From: Candidatus Dormiibacterota bacterium
GTDB lineage: Bacteria; Chloroflexota; Dormibacteria; CF-121
Reading direction: 5' to 3'
Assembly (NCBI GenBank): GCA_035544955.1
Contig: DASZZN010000047.1
Span: forward strand, 1-38,912
DNA: 38,912 nucleotides
The translations under genes were made by a program, and so were the position numbers. Positions 15,589 to 23,063 of this stretch are shown here, in pieces (the stretch's first letter is position 1; every line of letters starts with the position of its first letter). The notes below the pieces were generated by a model. The model saw only the letters and a list, made by a program, of their open reading frames with translations. It had not been told where the DNA came from and did not search any database.

Positions 15589-16394
15589 CGACTCGCCATT
15601 GTAGGCTGCGTGACTTTCGTCTTCGGCGCCTGCAGCATGCGAACCCCCGTGAAGGCGAGATAGGCGCCAAACAGAAAGCGCAGGAGTTGGTCCGGGCTGG
15701 CCAGCGCCAGCAGGGCGCCGGCCACAGCGCCGAGCACGCCGCCGACCGACAGCCAGCCGGCGGTTTGGAGCCGGATGTTGCCCATCCGAAAGTGCGTGAT
15801 CGAACCCGAGATCGCCGTCGGGATGATCACGAGCAGCGACGTTCCCTGCGCCACGTGCTGGCTCAGCCCGATGAGCAACGTCATCGCCGGCACCATCACG
15901 GCCCCGCCTCCGATGCCGAGCAGGCCGCTCAGCACGCCGGCGACGGCGCCGACGACGAGGGCCATGACCCAGAGCGAGATCCCGGTTGGATGGAAACCCG
16001 CGGTGAGGTTGACGCTGCCGCCCACCGCGCGGAGCGCTGCGTCGGCGATCATGATGATGCCGACGGCGAGGGCCATGATGCCGAAGGCCCGGCGCAGGAC
16101 CAGGTCGGACAAGCGACGGGTGAGGCGGGCGCCGACCACCGCACCGCCCACAGCCCCGATGGCGAGCGCGATGCCCACCTCGAGGTCGACCTGGTGGCCG
16201 TGTCCGAGGATGCTGGCGCCGACGATCGCCACCGGCAAGATGACGGCCAGCGACGTGCCATTGGCTTCGCGCTGCGGCGTGCCCAGCATGACCAGGGCCG
16301 GCACCATCACGAAGCCGCCGCCGACACCCAGCAGGCCGCTGGCCAAACCGGTGGCCACCCCGATGAGGATGAGGCGCGCAACCCGACCGCTCAC
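15585..16394 (-). CDS. TauE/SafE family sulfite/anion exporter
   Basis: A 269-residue integral membrane protein with about eight helices arranged as two homologous halves. The duplicated signature is GLLGVGGGFVMVPAL near residue 20 and GLLGIGGGAVMVPAM near 158. Family members export sulfite, sulfoacetate or other organosulfur anions; the substrate here is unknown. Start is a GTG at 16394. The promoter probably lies in the 16412-16443 palindrome shared with the divergent aldolase gene. The downstream single-TM gene is coupled by ATGA. Confidence 0.88.
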   Translation of the reverse strand: MSGRVARLILIGVATGLASGLLGVGGGFVMVPALVMLGTPQREANGTSLAVILPVAIVGASILGHGHQVDLEVGIALAIGAVGGAVVGARLTRRLSDLVLRRAFGIMALAVGIIMIADAALRAVGGSVNLTAGFHPTGISLWVMALVVGAVAGVLSGLLGIGGGAVMVPAMTLLIGLSQHVAQGTSLLVIIPTAISGSITHFRMGNIRLQTAGWLSVGGVLGAVAGALLALASPDQLLRFLFGAYLAFTGVRMLQAPKTKVTQPTMASR

Positions 16395-16411
16395 CGCGCC
16401 ACCATCAGGAC

Positions 16412-16443
16412 TCAGTTTAGGAGCGAGCCAAGGCCTAAACTGA
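16412..16443. promoter_or_regulatory. 10-bp-arm palindrome in the permease/aldolase divergent promoter
   Basis: Arms TCAGTTTAGG (16412-16421) and CCTAAACTGA (16434-16443) are perfectly complementary around a 12-base centre. Each arm contains TAAACT, usable as a -10 on its own strand (plus: 16436-16441; minus: 16419-16414). This looks like a symmetric operator and bidirectional promoter. Confidence 0.6.
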
Positions 16444-16471
16444 AAGGCAGACCTCGCAAAAGGAGGAACAG

Positions 16472-17548
16472 ATGGCCACTGCCACCGCGACGTCGCTCAG
16501 CAAGCTCGAGTCGATCCTCGGAAATGACGCCCAGGACTTGCTCGAGCACGAGTGCAAGACGATCCCGAAGTCGCAGCTCCACCTCCCTGGGCCGGAGTTC
16601 ATCACGCGGATCTTCTCGACCAGCGATCGTCCGACGCGCGTGCTGCGCAGCCTGGAGTCGCTCTTCGACCACGGCCGTCTGGCGGGCACGGGCTATCTCT
16701 CGATCCTGCCGGTCGACCAGGGCATCGAGCACTCGGCCGGGGCGTCCTTCGCCGCGAACCCCGCGTACTTCGACGGCGAGAAGATCGTCGAGCTGGCGAT
16801 CGAGGGCGGCTGCAACGCGGTGGCGTCGACGTTCGGCGTCCTCGGTTCGGTCGCGCGCAAGTACGCGCACAAGATCCCCTTCATCTGCAAGATCAATCAC
16901 AACGAGCTGCTCACGTACCCCAATAAGTACGATCAGATTCGCTTCGGGACCGTGAAAGAGGCCTGGGAGCTCGGGGCGGTCGCGCTCGGTGCCACGATCT
17001 ACTTCGGATCACCGGAGTCGGACCGGCAGATCCAGGAGATCTCCGCCGCCTTCCACGAGGCGCACGAGTTGGGGATGGCGACCGTGCTCTGGTGCTATGT
17101 GCGCAATCCCGCGTTCATCAAGGACGGGGTCAATTACGAAGTGGCGGCCGATCTCACCGGACAGGCGAACCACATGGGGGTCACCATCGAGGCCGACATC
17201 ATCAAGCAGAAGCTGCCCGAGACGAATCGGGGTTTCGAGGTCCTGAAGTTCGGCAAGACGGCCAAGGCCGTCTACGACAAGCTCACGACGGATCATCCGA
17301 TCGACCTGACGCGCTACCAGGTCGCGAACTGCTACATGGGCCGCAGTGGCCTCATCAATTCGGGTGGCGCCTCGTCAGGGGAGAGCGATCTGAAGGAAGC
17401 GGTCAAGACGGCCGTGATCAACAAGCGTGCGGGCGGCACCGGCCTCATTACGGGGCGCAAGGCTTTCATGCGGCCGATGAGCGAAGGCATTCAGCTGCTG
17501 AATGCCGTGCAAGACGTCTACCTGATGGACGAGGTCACGGTCGCCTAA
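16472..17548 (+). CDS. fbaB: Class I fructose-bisphosphate aldolase (FbaB/DhnA type)
   Basis: Glycolysis/gluconeogenesis: fructose-1,6-bisphosphate to DHAP plus glyceraldehyde-3-phosphate through a Schiff-base Lys. A 358-residue protein with the DhnA/FbaB pattern: [19 protein letters not shown] near 75, [11 protein letters not shown] near 144, [10 protein letters not shown] near 172, [15 protein letters not shown] near 203 and, near the C-terminus, [13 protein letters not shown] with its phosphate-binding residues. An excellent ribosome binding site (AGGAGG at 16461-16466) and a promoter within the palindrome suggest strong, regulated expression. The unusual point is only its divergent pairing with a TauE/SafE exporter. 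Confidence 0.92.
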   Translation: MATATATSLSKLESILGNDAQDLLEHECKTIPKSQLHLPGPEFITRIFSTSDRPTRVLRSLESLFDHGRLAGTGYLSILPVDQGIEHSAGASFAANPAYFDGEKIVELAIEGGCNAVASTFGVLGSVARKYAHKIPFICKINHNELLTYPNKYDQIRFGTVKEAWELGAVALGATIYFGSPESDRQIQEISAAFHEAHELGMATVLWCYVRNPAFIKDGVNYEVAADLTGQANHMGVTIEADIIKQKLPETNRGFEVLKFGKTAKAVYDKLTTDHPIDLTRYQVANCYMGRSGLINSGGASSGESDLKEAVKTAVINKRAGGTGLITGRKAFMRPMSEGIQLLNAVQDVYLMDEVTVA

Positions 17549-17565
17549 CCGGCCGGCGGCGGCGA

Positions 17566-17571
17566 TACAAT
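17566..17571 (+). promoter_or_regulatory. -10 element for a probable leaderless small-protein mRNA
   Basis: TACAAT (5/6 match) ends six bases before the ATG at 17578, with no ribosome binding site between. Confidence 0.5.
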
Positions 17572-17577
17572 CCGCCC

Positions 17578-17769
17578 ATGGCAGCCCCCCGTCTTCGCGC
17601 GACTGATTCGGGCCAGGTCTACAACATCGATCTTCCCGACTTGAAGGTCACGCGTGACGACGTCGATGGGATCTACGTGCTGCACGGACGCGGCCATTTC
17701 CAGACATTCGACACGCGCGAGGAAGCGTTCGAGCGCAAGAAGGAGCTGGACTACAGCACGTTTCGTTGA
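17578..17769 (+). CDS. 63-residue small protein, unknown
   Basis: A small charged protein (ends ERKKELDYSTFR) with a short beta-rich centre (DGIYVLHGRGHFQTFDT) and a helical, Lys/Glu-rich tail. No family is recognised. The leaderless-type -10 at 17566 supports the start. The last 23 bases of coding sequence recur 250 bases downstream (17993-18015), followed by a TAA in the same relative frame; this suggests a lost second copy. Confidence 0.6.
   Translation: MAAPRLRATDSGQVYNIDLPDLKVTRDDVDGIYVLHGRGHFQTFDTREEAFERKKELDYSTFR
17743..17765 (+). repeat. 23-bp direct repeat, left copy
   Basis: GAGCTGGACTACAGCACGTT plus TCG; it encodes ELDYSTF at the end of the small protein. The right copy at 17993-18015 differs by one base. 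Confidence 0.8.
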
Positions 17770-17781
17770 GTTGCCGCCCGC

Positions 17782-17922
17782 CTATTCGCGCGGTGGCTCA
17801 GCAGCAGGTCGGCGCTCTGGCCGGGGTCGGACGGCGCGCGATGGGCATCCCCCAGCGCCGCACTCCTCGTCAGGATCAACCGGATCGTGCTCGAACTCAT
17901 AGTGGAAGCAGACGTAGTGCAT
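17782..17922 (-). CDS. Cys-rich small ORF, possibly 5'-truncated
   Basis: From the ATG at 17922 it encodes 46 residues starting MHYVCFHYEFEHDPVDPDEE, with Cys at 5, 21 and 26, then an Arg/Pro-rich tail. The reading frame stays open upstream (YTQIKPDCQVIEAERYEVFE) as far as the right-hand 23-bp repeat, where it meets a stop without a start codon. The real gene may therefore have been cut at the repeat. The segment lies exactly between the two 23-bp direct repeats. The composition looks coding, but no expression signals are seen. Confidence 0.4.
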   Translation of the reverse strand: MHYVCFHYEFEHDPVDPDEECGAGGCPSRAVRPRPERRPAAEPPRE

Positions 17923-17992
17923 CCGCTCAAAAACCTCGTATCGCTCAGCTTCGATGACTTGACAATCAGGCTTTATCTGCGTGTACTCGTTT

Positions 17993-18019
17993 GAGCTGGA
18001 TTACAGCACGTTTCGGTAA
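17993..18019 (+). pseudogene. Remnant 3' end of a second copy of the 63-residue gene
   Basis: The right copy of the 23-bp repeat (one mismatch) encodes ELDYSTFR then TAA, the same C-terminus as the gene at 17578. Nothing of the rest of that gene is present upstream. It is best read as the scar of a tandem duplicate or of an insertion. Confidence 0.5.
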
Positions 18020-18049
18020 CCGCGGATTCTACGGGAAAGGGGAGAGACC

Positions 18050-18196
18050 ATGGGAGAGCCAGCGACGAAGGAAAAGCCGTGCATTTGCCACGTCAAGAAG
18101 TCAGGATGGCCGTGGAAGGCCACAGGGAAGACCGAGGGTGGTCAGCGCGAAGAGAAGTGCCGTATCTGCGGCGCGACCCACATGGTGACGGCCTAA
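18050..18196 (+). CDS. 48-residue Cys-rich small protein (zinc-knuckle type)
   Basis: Encodes MGEPATKEKPCICHVKKSGW at the start and EEKCRICGATHMVTA at the end. Four Cys (11, 13, 39, 42) and His 14 form a CxCH...CxxC arrangement suited to one zinc ion. A good ribosome binding site (AAAGGGGAGAG) lies four to five bases before the ATG. The stop overlaps the convergent HTH gene's stop at CTAA (18193-18196). Function unknown; nucleic-acid binding or a protein-protein role is plausible from size and charge. Confidence 0.65.
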   Translation: MGEPATKEKPCICHVKKSGWPWKATGKTEGGQREEKCRICGATHMVTA

Positions 18197-18429
18197 GGGT
18201 CGCCCATCCAGTCGGCCGAATGGGGGAGGGCTCGGTGGCCCCGGCTCGGGCGCAGGTGCAGGACCCGCTGCAGGTCGGCCCTCCGGTAGAGGCGCGCACG
18301 CTTAATGCCCTGGCGGTAACTCTGTAGGACGCCCCGGCTGACATAGGCGTAGAGCGTCGCTGGCTTGACGCCCAGCAGTTCGCACGCCTCGGCCGCGCTC
18401 AAGTAGGGCTCCCCGTGGACCTCGATCAC
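18193..18429 (-). CDS. Excisionase/MerR-type helix-turn-helix protein
   Basis: A 78-residue protein with YLSAAEACELLGVKPATLYA and YVSRGVLQSYRQG, then a Tyr-Arg-Arg wing (ARLYRRADLQRV). This is the excisionase-like winged helix found alone or at the N-terminus of some actinobacterial citrate synthases. Start is GTG at 18429. It is divergent from the DRE-TIM synthase gene at 18508, with two inverted repeats in the 78-base gap, so it probably regulates that gene and itself. No effector domain follows the HTH. Confidence 0.75.
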   Translation of the reverse strand: MIEVHGEPYLSAAEACELLGVKPATLYAYVSRGVLQSYRQGIKRARLYRRADLQRVLHLRPSRGHRALPHSADWMGDP

Positions 18430-18433
18430 GTTT

Positions 18434-18482
18434 ACTCAAGCCTACGTGAGTTGATCGTTACAGTCAATAGATTGCAATGCAA
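18434..18482. promoter_or_regulatory. AT-rich divergent control region with two inverted repeats
   Basis: ACTCA (18434-18438) pairs with TGAGT (18447-18451), and TTGCAATGCAA (18472-18482) is a near-perfect palindrome. Both lie between the HTH gene and the synthase gene in the most AT-rich stretch of the window. They are candidate binding sites for the HTH protein. Confidence 0.45.
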
Positions 18483-18495
18483 ATCAACATATGCA

Positions 18496-18501
18496 TACAA
18501 T
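18496..18501 (+). promoter_or_regulatory. -10 element deciding the synthase start
   Basis: TACAAT ends six bases before GTG at 18508, giving a leaderless mRNA. This supports 18508 rather than the longer reading from 18415, which would overlap the HTH gene and add residues unlike the family. Confidence 0.5.
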
Positions 18502-18507
18502 TGGGAC

Positions 18508-19824
18508 GTGCTGGATCGCGCCGAGCCCAATCTGCTGCGCGATGACTTTCCCTACAGCCGCATTCCGCCGATCCGCTTCGAGGCGAATGGCGTCCCGCAG
18601 GCGATGCCGGCTGACATCTGGATGACGGATACGACCTTTCGCGACGGCCAGCAGGCGCGCGCTCCGTACACCGTCGAGCAGATCACCCACCTCTACGACC
18701 TGGTGCACCAGCTGGGTGGGCCGGTGATCCGTCAGACCGAGTTCTTCGCCTACACGCCCGTCGACCGGGAAGCAATCGCGGCCTGCCAGCAGCTGCCGGG
18801 CCCGGAGGTCACCACCTGGATGCGCGCGTCGCTCGACGATCTCAAGGCCGTCAAGGCAACCGGCGTCAAGGAAACCGGCATCCTGCTGTCCGCCTCCGAC
18901 TACCACATCTACCTGAAGATGAACCGCACGCGCCGGCAGGCGGCCGAGGACTACGCGCGGGTTGTGGCGTCCGTGATCGATGCCGGCCTCCGTCCGCGAT
19001 GCCATCTCGAGGACCTGACTCGCGCCGACCTGGAGGGCTTCGTGGCGCCGCTGGTCGCCTCGCTGCAGGAGCTGGGCCGGCGGGCCGGGGTGCCGGTCAA
19101 ATTCCGGCTTTGCGACACGATGGGGTTCGGGCTTCCCTGGCCGGAAGCGTCCCTGCCGCGAGGTGTGCCCCGGCTGGTGCAGTTCTTCACGGGCACGCTC
19201 GGCGTCGCGCCCGAGCATCTGGAATGGCATGGCCACAACGACTTCCATCGAGGCGAAGTCAACACCGTGGCCGCCTGGCTCTATGGCTGCGCGGCGGCAA
19301 ATGGTTCGATGTTCGGCTTCGGCGAGCGGACCGGCAACCCGCCGCTCGAGGCGCTGGTCATCGATCACATCGGATTGCGCGGGGAGACGCCCGGGGTCGA
19401 TCCCACGGCGATTACCCGGGCGGCGGCCTATTTCCGCGATCATCTCTTAACGCCGCTGCCGGCGAACTATCCGTTCGCGGGGGCCGGCTTCAACGTCACC
19501 AGCGCCGGCATCCATGCCGACGGCCTGCTGAAGAACGAGGAGATCTACAACATCTTCGACACGGCGCGCATCCTCGACCGGCCCCTCGGGATCACCGTCA
19601 ACGACCGTTCGGGGCTGGCCGGGATCGCCTATTGGATCAACACCACGCTGGGGCTGAAGGGCGCCGCCCTGGTGCGCAAGGAGGACCCCCGGGTGGTCGC
19701 CATCCACCGCGAGGTGGAGCGGCAATTCCAGTCCGGCCGGAGCACCGGCTTCTCGCCCGATGAGATGCAGGCCCTCGCCAAGTTGCATTTCGGCAACGCC
19801 CTGGCAACGAGGACGCGCAGCTAA
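18508..19824 (+). CDS. DRE-TIM synthase, isopropylmalate/homocitrate/(Re)-citrate synthase-like
   Basis: About 438 residues; a HMGL-like TIM barrel that condenses acetyl-CoA with a 2-oxo acid. DTTFRDGQQ (near residue 42) holds the catalytic Arg and metal Asp, EWHGHNDFHRGEVNT (near 247) the HxH metal pair, and GFGERTGNPPLEALV and GIHADGLLKNEEIYNIFD (near 335) are typical of the Re-citrate synthase/homocitrate-type subgroup. It lacks the LeuA C-terminal leucine-binding domain. Specificity cannot be settled by eye: isopropylmalate, homocitrate, citramalate or Re-citrate synthase are all possible. No leuBCD genes are nearby. It is probably controlled by the divergent HTH protein. Confidence 0.85.
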   Translation: MLDRAEPNLLRDDFPYSRIPPIRFEANGVPQAMPADIWMTDTTFRDGQQARAPYTVEQITHLYDLVHQLGGPVIRQTEFFAYTPVDREAIAACQQLPGPEVTTWMRASLDDLKAVKATGVKETGILLSASDYHIYLKMNRTRRQAAEDYARVVASVIDAGLRPRCHLEDLTRADLEGFVAPLVASLQELGRRAGVPVKFRLCDTMGFGLPWPEASLPRGVPRLVQFFTGTLGVAPEHLEWHGHNDFHRGEVNTVAAWLYGCAAANGSMFGFGERTGNPPLEALVIDHIGLRGETPGVDPTAITRAAAYFRDHLLTPLPANYPFAGAGFNVTSAGIHADGLLKNEEIYNIFDTARILDRPLGITVNDRSGLAGIAYWINTTLGLKGAALVRKEDPRVVAIHREVERQFQSGRSTGFSPDEMQALAKLHFGNALATRTRS

Positions 19825-19870
19825 CAAGTTGCCCGAACGGGGGGAGTTAATGCTGTGAGGCATCCCTCCG

Positions 19871-21670
19871 ATGAGCACCGAAGGCGACCTGACCCCAGCC
19901 CCCCAGCCCGATCCCGGCCAGGGTATCCCGCCGGCCGTGCCGGTCGCGCCTGCGGCAGCGCCTCAGTCCTGGTTGCTCCGCCATCGACGGCTGCTGATTC
20001 CCGCCGCGGCGGTCCTCGCCCTCGGCGCCGTCAGCGCGGCAGCCGTGTTGCTGCTCGTCAAACCGAACGCTGCCGTCGAGAAGATGGTGCCCGCGACCGC
20101 GGACGTGATCGCGGTGGCGAACCTCGATCCCTCCGTGCCGCAGAAGGTCAACCTCCTGCGGGCCGTGCATAGCTTCCCTGATTACAAGACCGACAAGGCC
20201 ATCGCCGACAAGCTCGATCAGGTCCTCAAGGATTCGGGGATGTCGTTCAGCGGTGATATCCAGCCCTGGCTCGGTTCCGAGATTGGTCTCAGCCTCAGGC
20301 TGAACCTGAAGAGCACTGCGGACGGTAGCACGGCGGACAGCCATGCCGCCTTCTATGCGGTGTCCCGTGACGACACCAAGGCGCGCGCCATGCTGGCGAA
20401 ACTGCGTGCGAGCACGTGGGCCAAAAATTATCGGTGGAAGGATGAGACGTACAACGGCATCACGATCTCCGTCGGGACGCCGACGGACACATCGGGGAGG
20501 ACCGCGGCGTACAGCATTGTCGATCACGTCGTGGTCTTCGCCACCTCGAGCGCATTGATGCACGAGATCATCGACACGGACGAGGGAAGGGCCCCACGCC
20601 TGGTGGACTCGAGTGATTACAAGGCAACCCTTGCCGGGTTGCCCTCCGACCACCTTGCTCTCGTGTACGTCAACGGCAAGTCGATCGTGGGCAACGTGAA
20701 GAAAGATATGGCCACCACACCCGCCCTCGGCCTCGCGCTCAAGAACGTGAACGACCTCGACGCGCTGCAGGGGATTGGGGCCACGCTCTCGGCGAATGGC
20801 GACGGCTTGCTCACCGATGTCCTGGTCAAGTTCGACCAATCGAAGCTCTCGCCGGCAACCCGCGAGGCGCTCGCGCACCCGGAGCGCGCCGACACCCTGG
20901 TCAGCTGGATTCCGAAGGCCAGCGACGCGTTTCTTTCCATCACCAGCCTGAACCGAACCATCCAGACGGTGCTCGACCAGTCGGGCAACACGGCGTCCGT
21001 GAAAGCCGGCACCGACGCGGTCGGCCTCACCGGCCCGGCCGGTGTCCTGCCCCATCTCACCGGCGACGCGGGGCTGGAGGTCAGCGTCGGCCAAAACGGT
21101 CTGCCCGCGGGCGCGATCCTTTTGGGAACCGATGACGCGCGCACGATGAACGCCTTCTTCGCCAGGCTGCTGGCGCTGGCGGAGGGGGCAGCGGGCTCGA
21201 GCTTCGGCTCTCCGTCCGGTGTCGCCGTAACGCCGCCGGCCAGCTCTCTGAGCAGGACCACCTACCGCGGCGTCGTGATCACCTCCTGGGCGTCCCCCTT
21301 GCTCGGTCAGCTCGGGGCCGGCGAAACCTTCATCCCCTCGTATGCCGTGCTCGACGGGATGGGCATCCTCGCGTCAACGCCGGCCGAAGTCAAAGCGATC
21401 ATCGATGCACACAAGGGTGCGGCGACCATCGCGTCCGATCCGACCTACAAGACGTCCAGCGCGGCGTCGCTGGCCAAGCCCGCGGCCATCGTGTACGTGG
21501 ACGTCGCCAGGCTGTTGAACGCGATCCGTCAATCCCCACTCGGATCCCAGACGGGCCTGAGCTCCAGCAGCACGCTGGGCGCAAACGCGGACCCGTTCAA
21601 GGCCGTGATCATCACGGCGGCCAGCCAGGCGGACAGGGCGACCGAACGCTTCTTTGTGATCGTCCGTTAG
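19871..21670 (+). CDS. DUF3352 domain membrane-anchored protein
   Basis: A 599-residue protein. The N-terminus is Pro/Ala-rich and cytoplasmic (1-35), one membrane helix follows (about 40-63), and the large extracytoplasmic part has the DUF3352 pattern: VPATADVIAVANLDPS near 75, YKTDKAIADKLDQVL near 108, SGDIQPWLGSEIGLSL near 130 and repeated AFYAVSRDD/YVDVAR-type strands. DUF3352 proteins are common in actinobacteria and Chloroflexota with no known function. There is no obvious operon partner; a weak start region (ATG at 19871) follows the synthase gene by 46 bases. Confidence 0.85.
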   Translation: MSTEGDLTPAPQPDPGQGIPPAVPVAPAAAPQSWLLRHRRLLIPAAAVLALGAVSAAAVLLLVKPNAAVEKMVPATADVIAVANLDPSVPQKVNLLRAVHSFPDYKTDKAIADKLDQVLKDSGMSFSGDIQPWLGSEIGLSLRLNLKSTADGSTADSHAAFYAVSRDDTKARAMLAKLRASTWAKNYRWKDETYNGITISVGTPTDTSGRTAAYSIVDHVVVFATSSALMHEIIDTDEGRAPRLVDSSDYKATLAGLPSDHLALVYVNGKSIVGNVKKDMATTPALGLALKNVNDLDALQGIGATLSANGDGLLTDVLVKFDQSKLSPATREALAHPERADTLVSWIPKASDAFLSITSLNRTIQTVLDQSGNTASVKAGTDAVGLTGPAGVLPHLTGDAGLEVSVGQNGLPAGAILLGTDDARTMNAFFARLLALAEGAAGSSFGSPSGVAVTPPASSLSRTTYRGVVITSWASPLLGQLGAGETFIPSYAVLDGMGILASTPAEVKAIIDAHKGAATIASDPTYKTSSAASLAKPAAIVYVDVARLLNAIRQSPLGSQTGLSSSSTLGANADPFKAVIITAASQADRATERFFVIVR

Positions 21671-21698
21671 GCAGCCGGCCGACGAACCTGCTAGGCTG

Positions 21699-22355
21699 GT
21701 GACTGACGTGTCAGTCAGTAGCCGAACCGCCAGCGAATCGCCGCTGACCGAGCGGCAGTGGGTGCGCCGTGGCGAGCTCCTGGAAGCCGCCCGCCGGATC
21801 TTCGAACGTGACGGCTACCACGGCACGACCGTTAGTGCGGTTGTGCAGGCAGCCGGCCTTTCCCAGGGTGCGTTCTACCTGTATTTCGTCGACAAGAAGG
21901 GTGTCTTCGGGGCACTGCAGAACGAGATGGCGACGCTGCTGCGCCGCCGGATCTACTGGGCCACCCGTGATGAGACCGACGCCCGCAAACGGCTCGTGGC
22001 CGGGCTCGAGGCATTTTTCGACTTCTATCAGGAGTACGCTGCGTGGAACCGCCGGCTGACGATCGAGGGGCTGGGCATCGACGAGAGTTTCGAGGCTCGG
22101 CAGACCGAGTTGCATCAGACCCTTGCCGCCGCCTTTGTGCCGACCCTTAGTGAGCTCGGTGTACGGGAGACCGCGGTGGCCGCCTTCGCGCTCCTCGGTC
22201 TGGCGGCGCAGCTCGCCTACTGGCAGCACTTTCAGCGCATCAAAGAGCCATCCATGAGCGCCGCCGCGCTCGCCCAGGCGTGCGCCAGCCTGTTCCTCAA
22301 TGGCGCGGCATCGATCCCAAGCTCGCTATCACAAGAAGGAGGCACACATGCCTGA
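21699..22355 (+). CDS. TetR/AcrR family transcriptional regulator
   Basis: About 218 residues. The N-terminal HTH is clear (LLEAARRIFERDGYHGTTVS, then VVQAAGLSQGAFYLYFVDKK), followed by an all-helical ligand-binding domain. It is first in a lipid-catabolism operon and most likely represses it in response to an acyl-CoA or fatty acid. The start is uncertain: GTG at 21699, or GTG at 21708, which is ten bases from a TAGGCT -10 and fits a leaderless mRNA. An 18-bp palindrome (21700-21717) overlaps both, indicating autoregulation. The gene overlaps the SCP2 gene by eight bases. Confidence 0.9.
   Translation: MTDVSVSSRTASESPLTERQWVRRGELLEAARRIFERDGYHGTTVSAVVQAAGLSQGAFYLYFVDKKGVFGALQNEMATLLRRRIYWATRDETDARKRLVAGLEAFFDFYQEYAAWNRRLTIEGLGIDESFEARQTELHQTLAAAFVPTLSELGVRETAVAAFALLGLAAQLAYWQHFQRIKEPSMSAAALAQACASLFLNGAASIPSSLSQEGGTHA
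21700..21717. promoter_or_regulatory. TetR-type operator overlapping the regulator's own start
   Basis: TGACTGAC-GT-GTCAGTCA: perfect 8-bp arms with a two-base centre. It lies directly after a TAGGCT -10 (21692-21697), at or next to the predicted transcription start. Binding there would block initiation of the whole operon. Confidence 0.75.
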
Positions 22356-22662
22356 AGCCAAGGAAGTTTTCACCGAGATCCAGAATCGCATCAAGTCGCA
22401 TCCGGAGAAGTCGGCGGGCCTGAATGCGACCTACCAGTTCGACCTGAGCGGCGAATCGTGGACGCTGCAGATCGCCAACGGCGCGCCCACGCTCACGCAA
22501 GGGCCGGCGCAGAGCCCCAACACGACGCTGATCGCCACCACGGATGATTGGATGAGCATCGCCACCGGCAAATTGAACCCCGTGACGGCGTTCATGCAGC
22601 AGAAGCTCAAGGTCAAGGGCGACATGGGGCTGGCGATGAAACTGCAGGGGCTGTTGCAGTAG
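22348..22662 (+). CDS. SCP2 sterol-carrier domain protein
   Basis: A single-domain SCP-2 protein of 104 residues: VFTEIQNRIKSHPEKSAG, the YQFDLSGESWTLQI strand, and the C-terminal LNPVTAFMQQKLKVKGDM followed by a helix. SCP2 proteins bind fatty acyl or sterol-like lipids in a hydrophobic tunnel and may present substrate to the beta-oxidation enzymes encoded downstream. A strong ribosome binding site (AAGGAGG, five bases from ATG) decides the start; the gene overlaps the TetR stop by eight bases and shares TAGTG with the next gene. Confidence 0.9.
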   Translation: MPEAKEVFTEIQNRIKSHPEKSAGLNATYQFDLSGESWTLQIANGAPTLTQGPAQSPNTTLIATTDDWMSIATGKLNPVTAFMQQKLKVKGDMGLAMKLQGLLQ

Positions 22663-23063
22663 TGACGGACGCGCGATGGGTCGGCCGGAGCTACGAGACG
22701 GCGCCCTATCAAGTCACCGAGCAGTCGATCCGGGATTACATGGCGGCCGTGGGCGACGTGCGGGAGGACGGCGAGTTGATCGCGCCACCGACTTATGCCA
22801 TGGTCTACGGCTTCGACGCCTACTGGCAGCTCTGGAGCGACCAGGAGGTGGCCCTGGACGTCGCGCACCTGGTGCACGGTGAACAGCGCTTTAGTTTCCA
22901 AAGGCCGGTCCGTCCGGGCGATCGCATCCGCACCACGGGGCGCCTGACCGCGATTCACACGCGCGGCGACATGGACCTGGTCACGTTCGAACTCAAAGCG
23001 ATCGATGAACAGGGTCAGCCGGTCTCAGATGGCACGGCCCTCTTCATCATTCGCAAGCCATGA
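22662..23063 (+). CDS. MaoC-like dehydratase, FAS1/HadA-type N-domain
   Basis: A 133-residue hot-dog-fold protein. VGRSYETAPYQVTEQSIRDY near the start, APPTYAMVYGFDA near 45 and the QRFSFQRPVRPGDRIRT strand near 76 match the FAS1-like/HadA-HadC type subunit. It lacks the usual catalytic Asp/His (D..N..H) of hydratase 2 and so would be the non-catalytic partner of the following MaoC protein, as in HadAB. Start GTG overlaps the SCP2 stop (TAGTG) and its own stop overlaps the next gene (ATGA). Confidence 0.8.
   Translation: MTDARWVGRSYETAPYQVTEQSIRDYMAAVGDVREDGELIAPPTYAMVYGFDAYWQLWSDQEVALDVAHLVHGEQRFSFQRPVRPGDRIRTTGRLTAIHTRGDMDLVTFELKAIDEQGQPVSDGTALFIIRKP

Noticed and set aside
18415-18507. Longer N-terminus for the DRE-TIM synthase
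   Set aside because: It would overlap the HTH gene and pass through the AT-rich control region; a TACAAT -10 points to GTG 18508.
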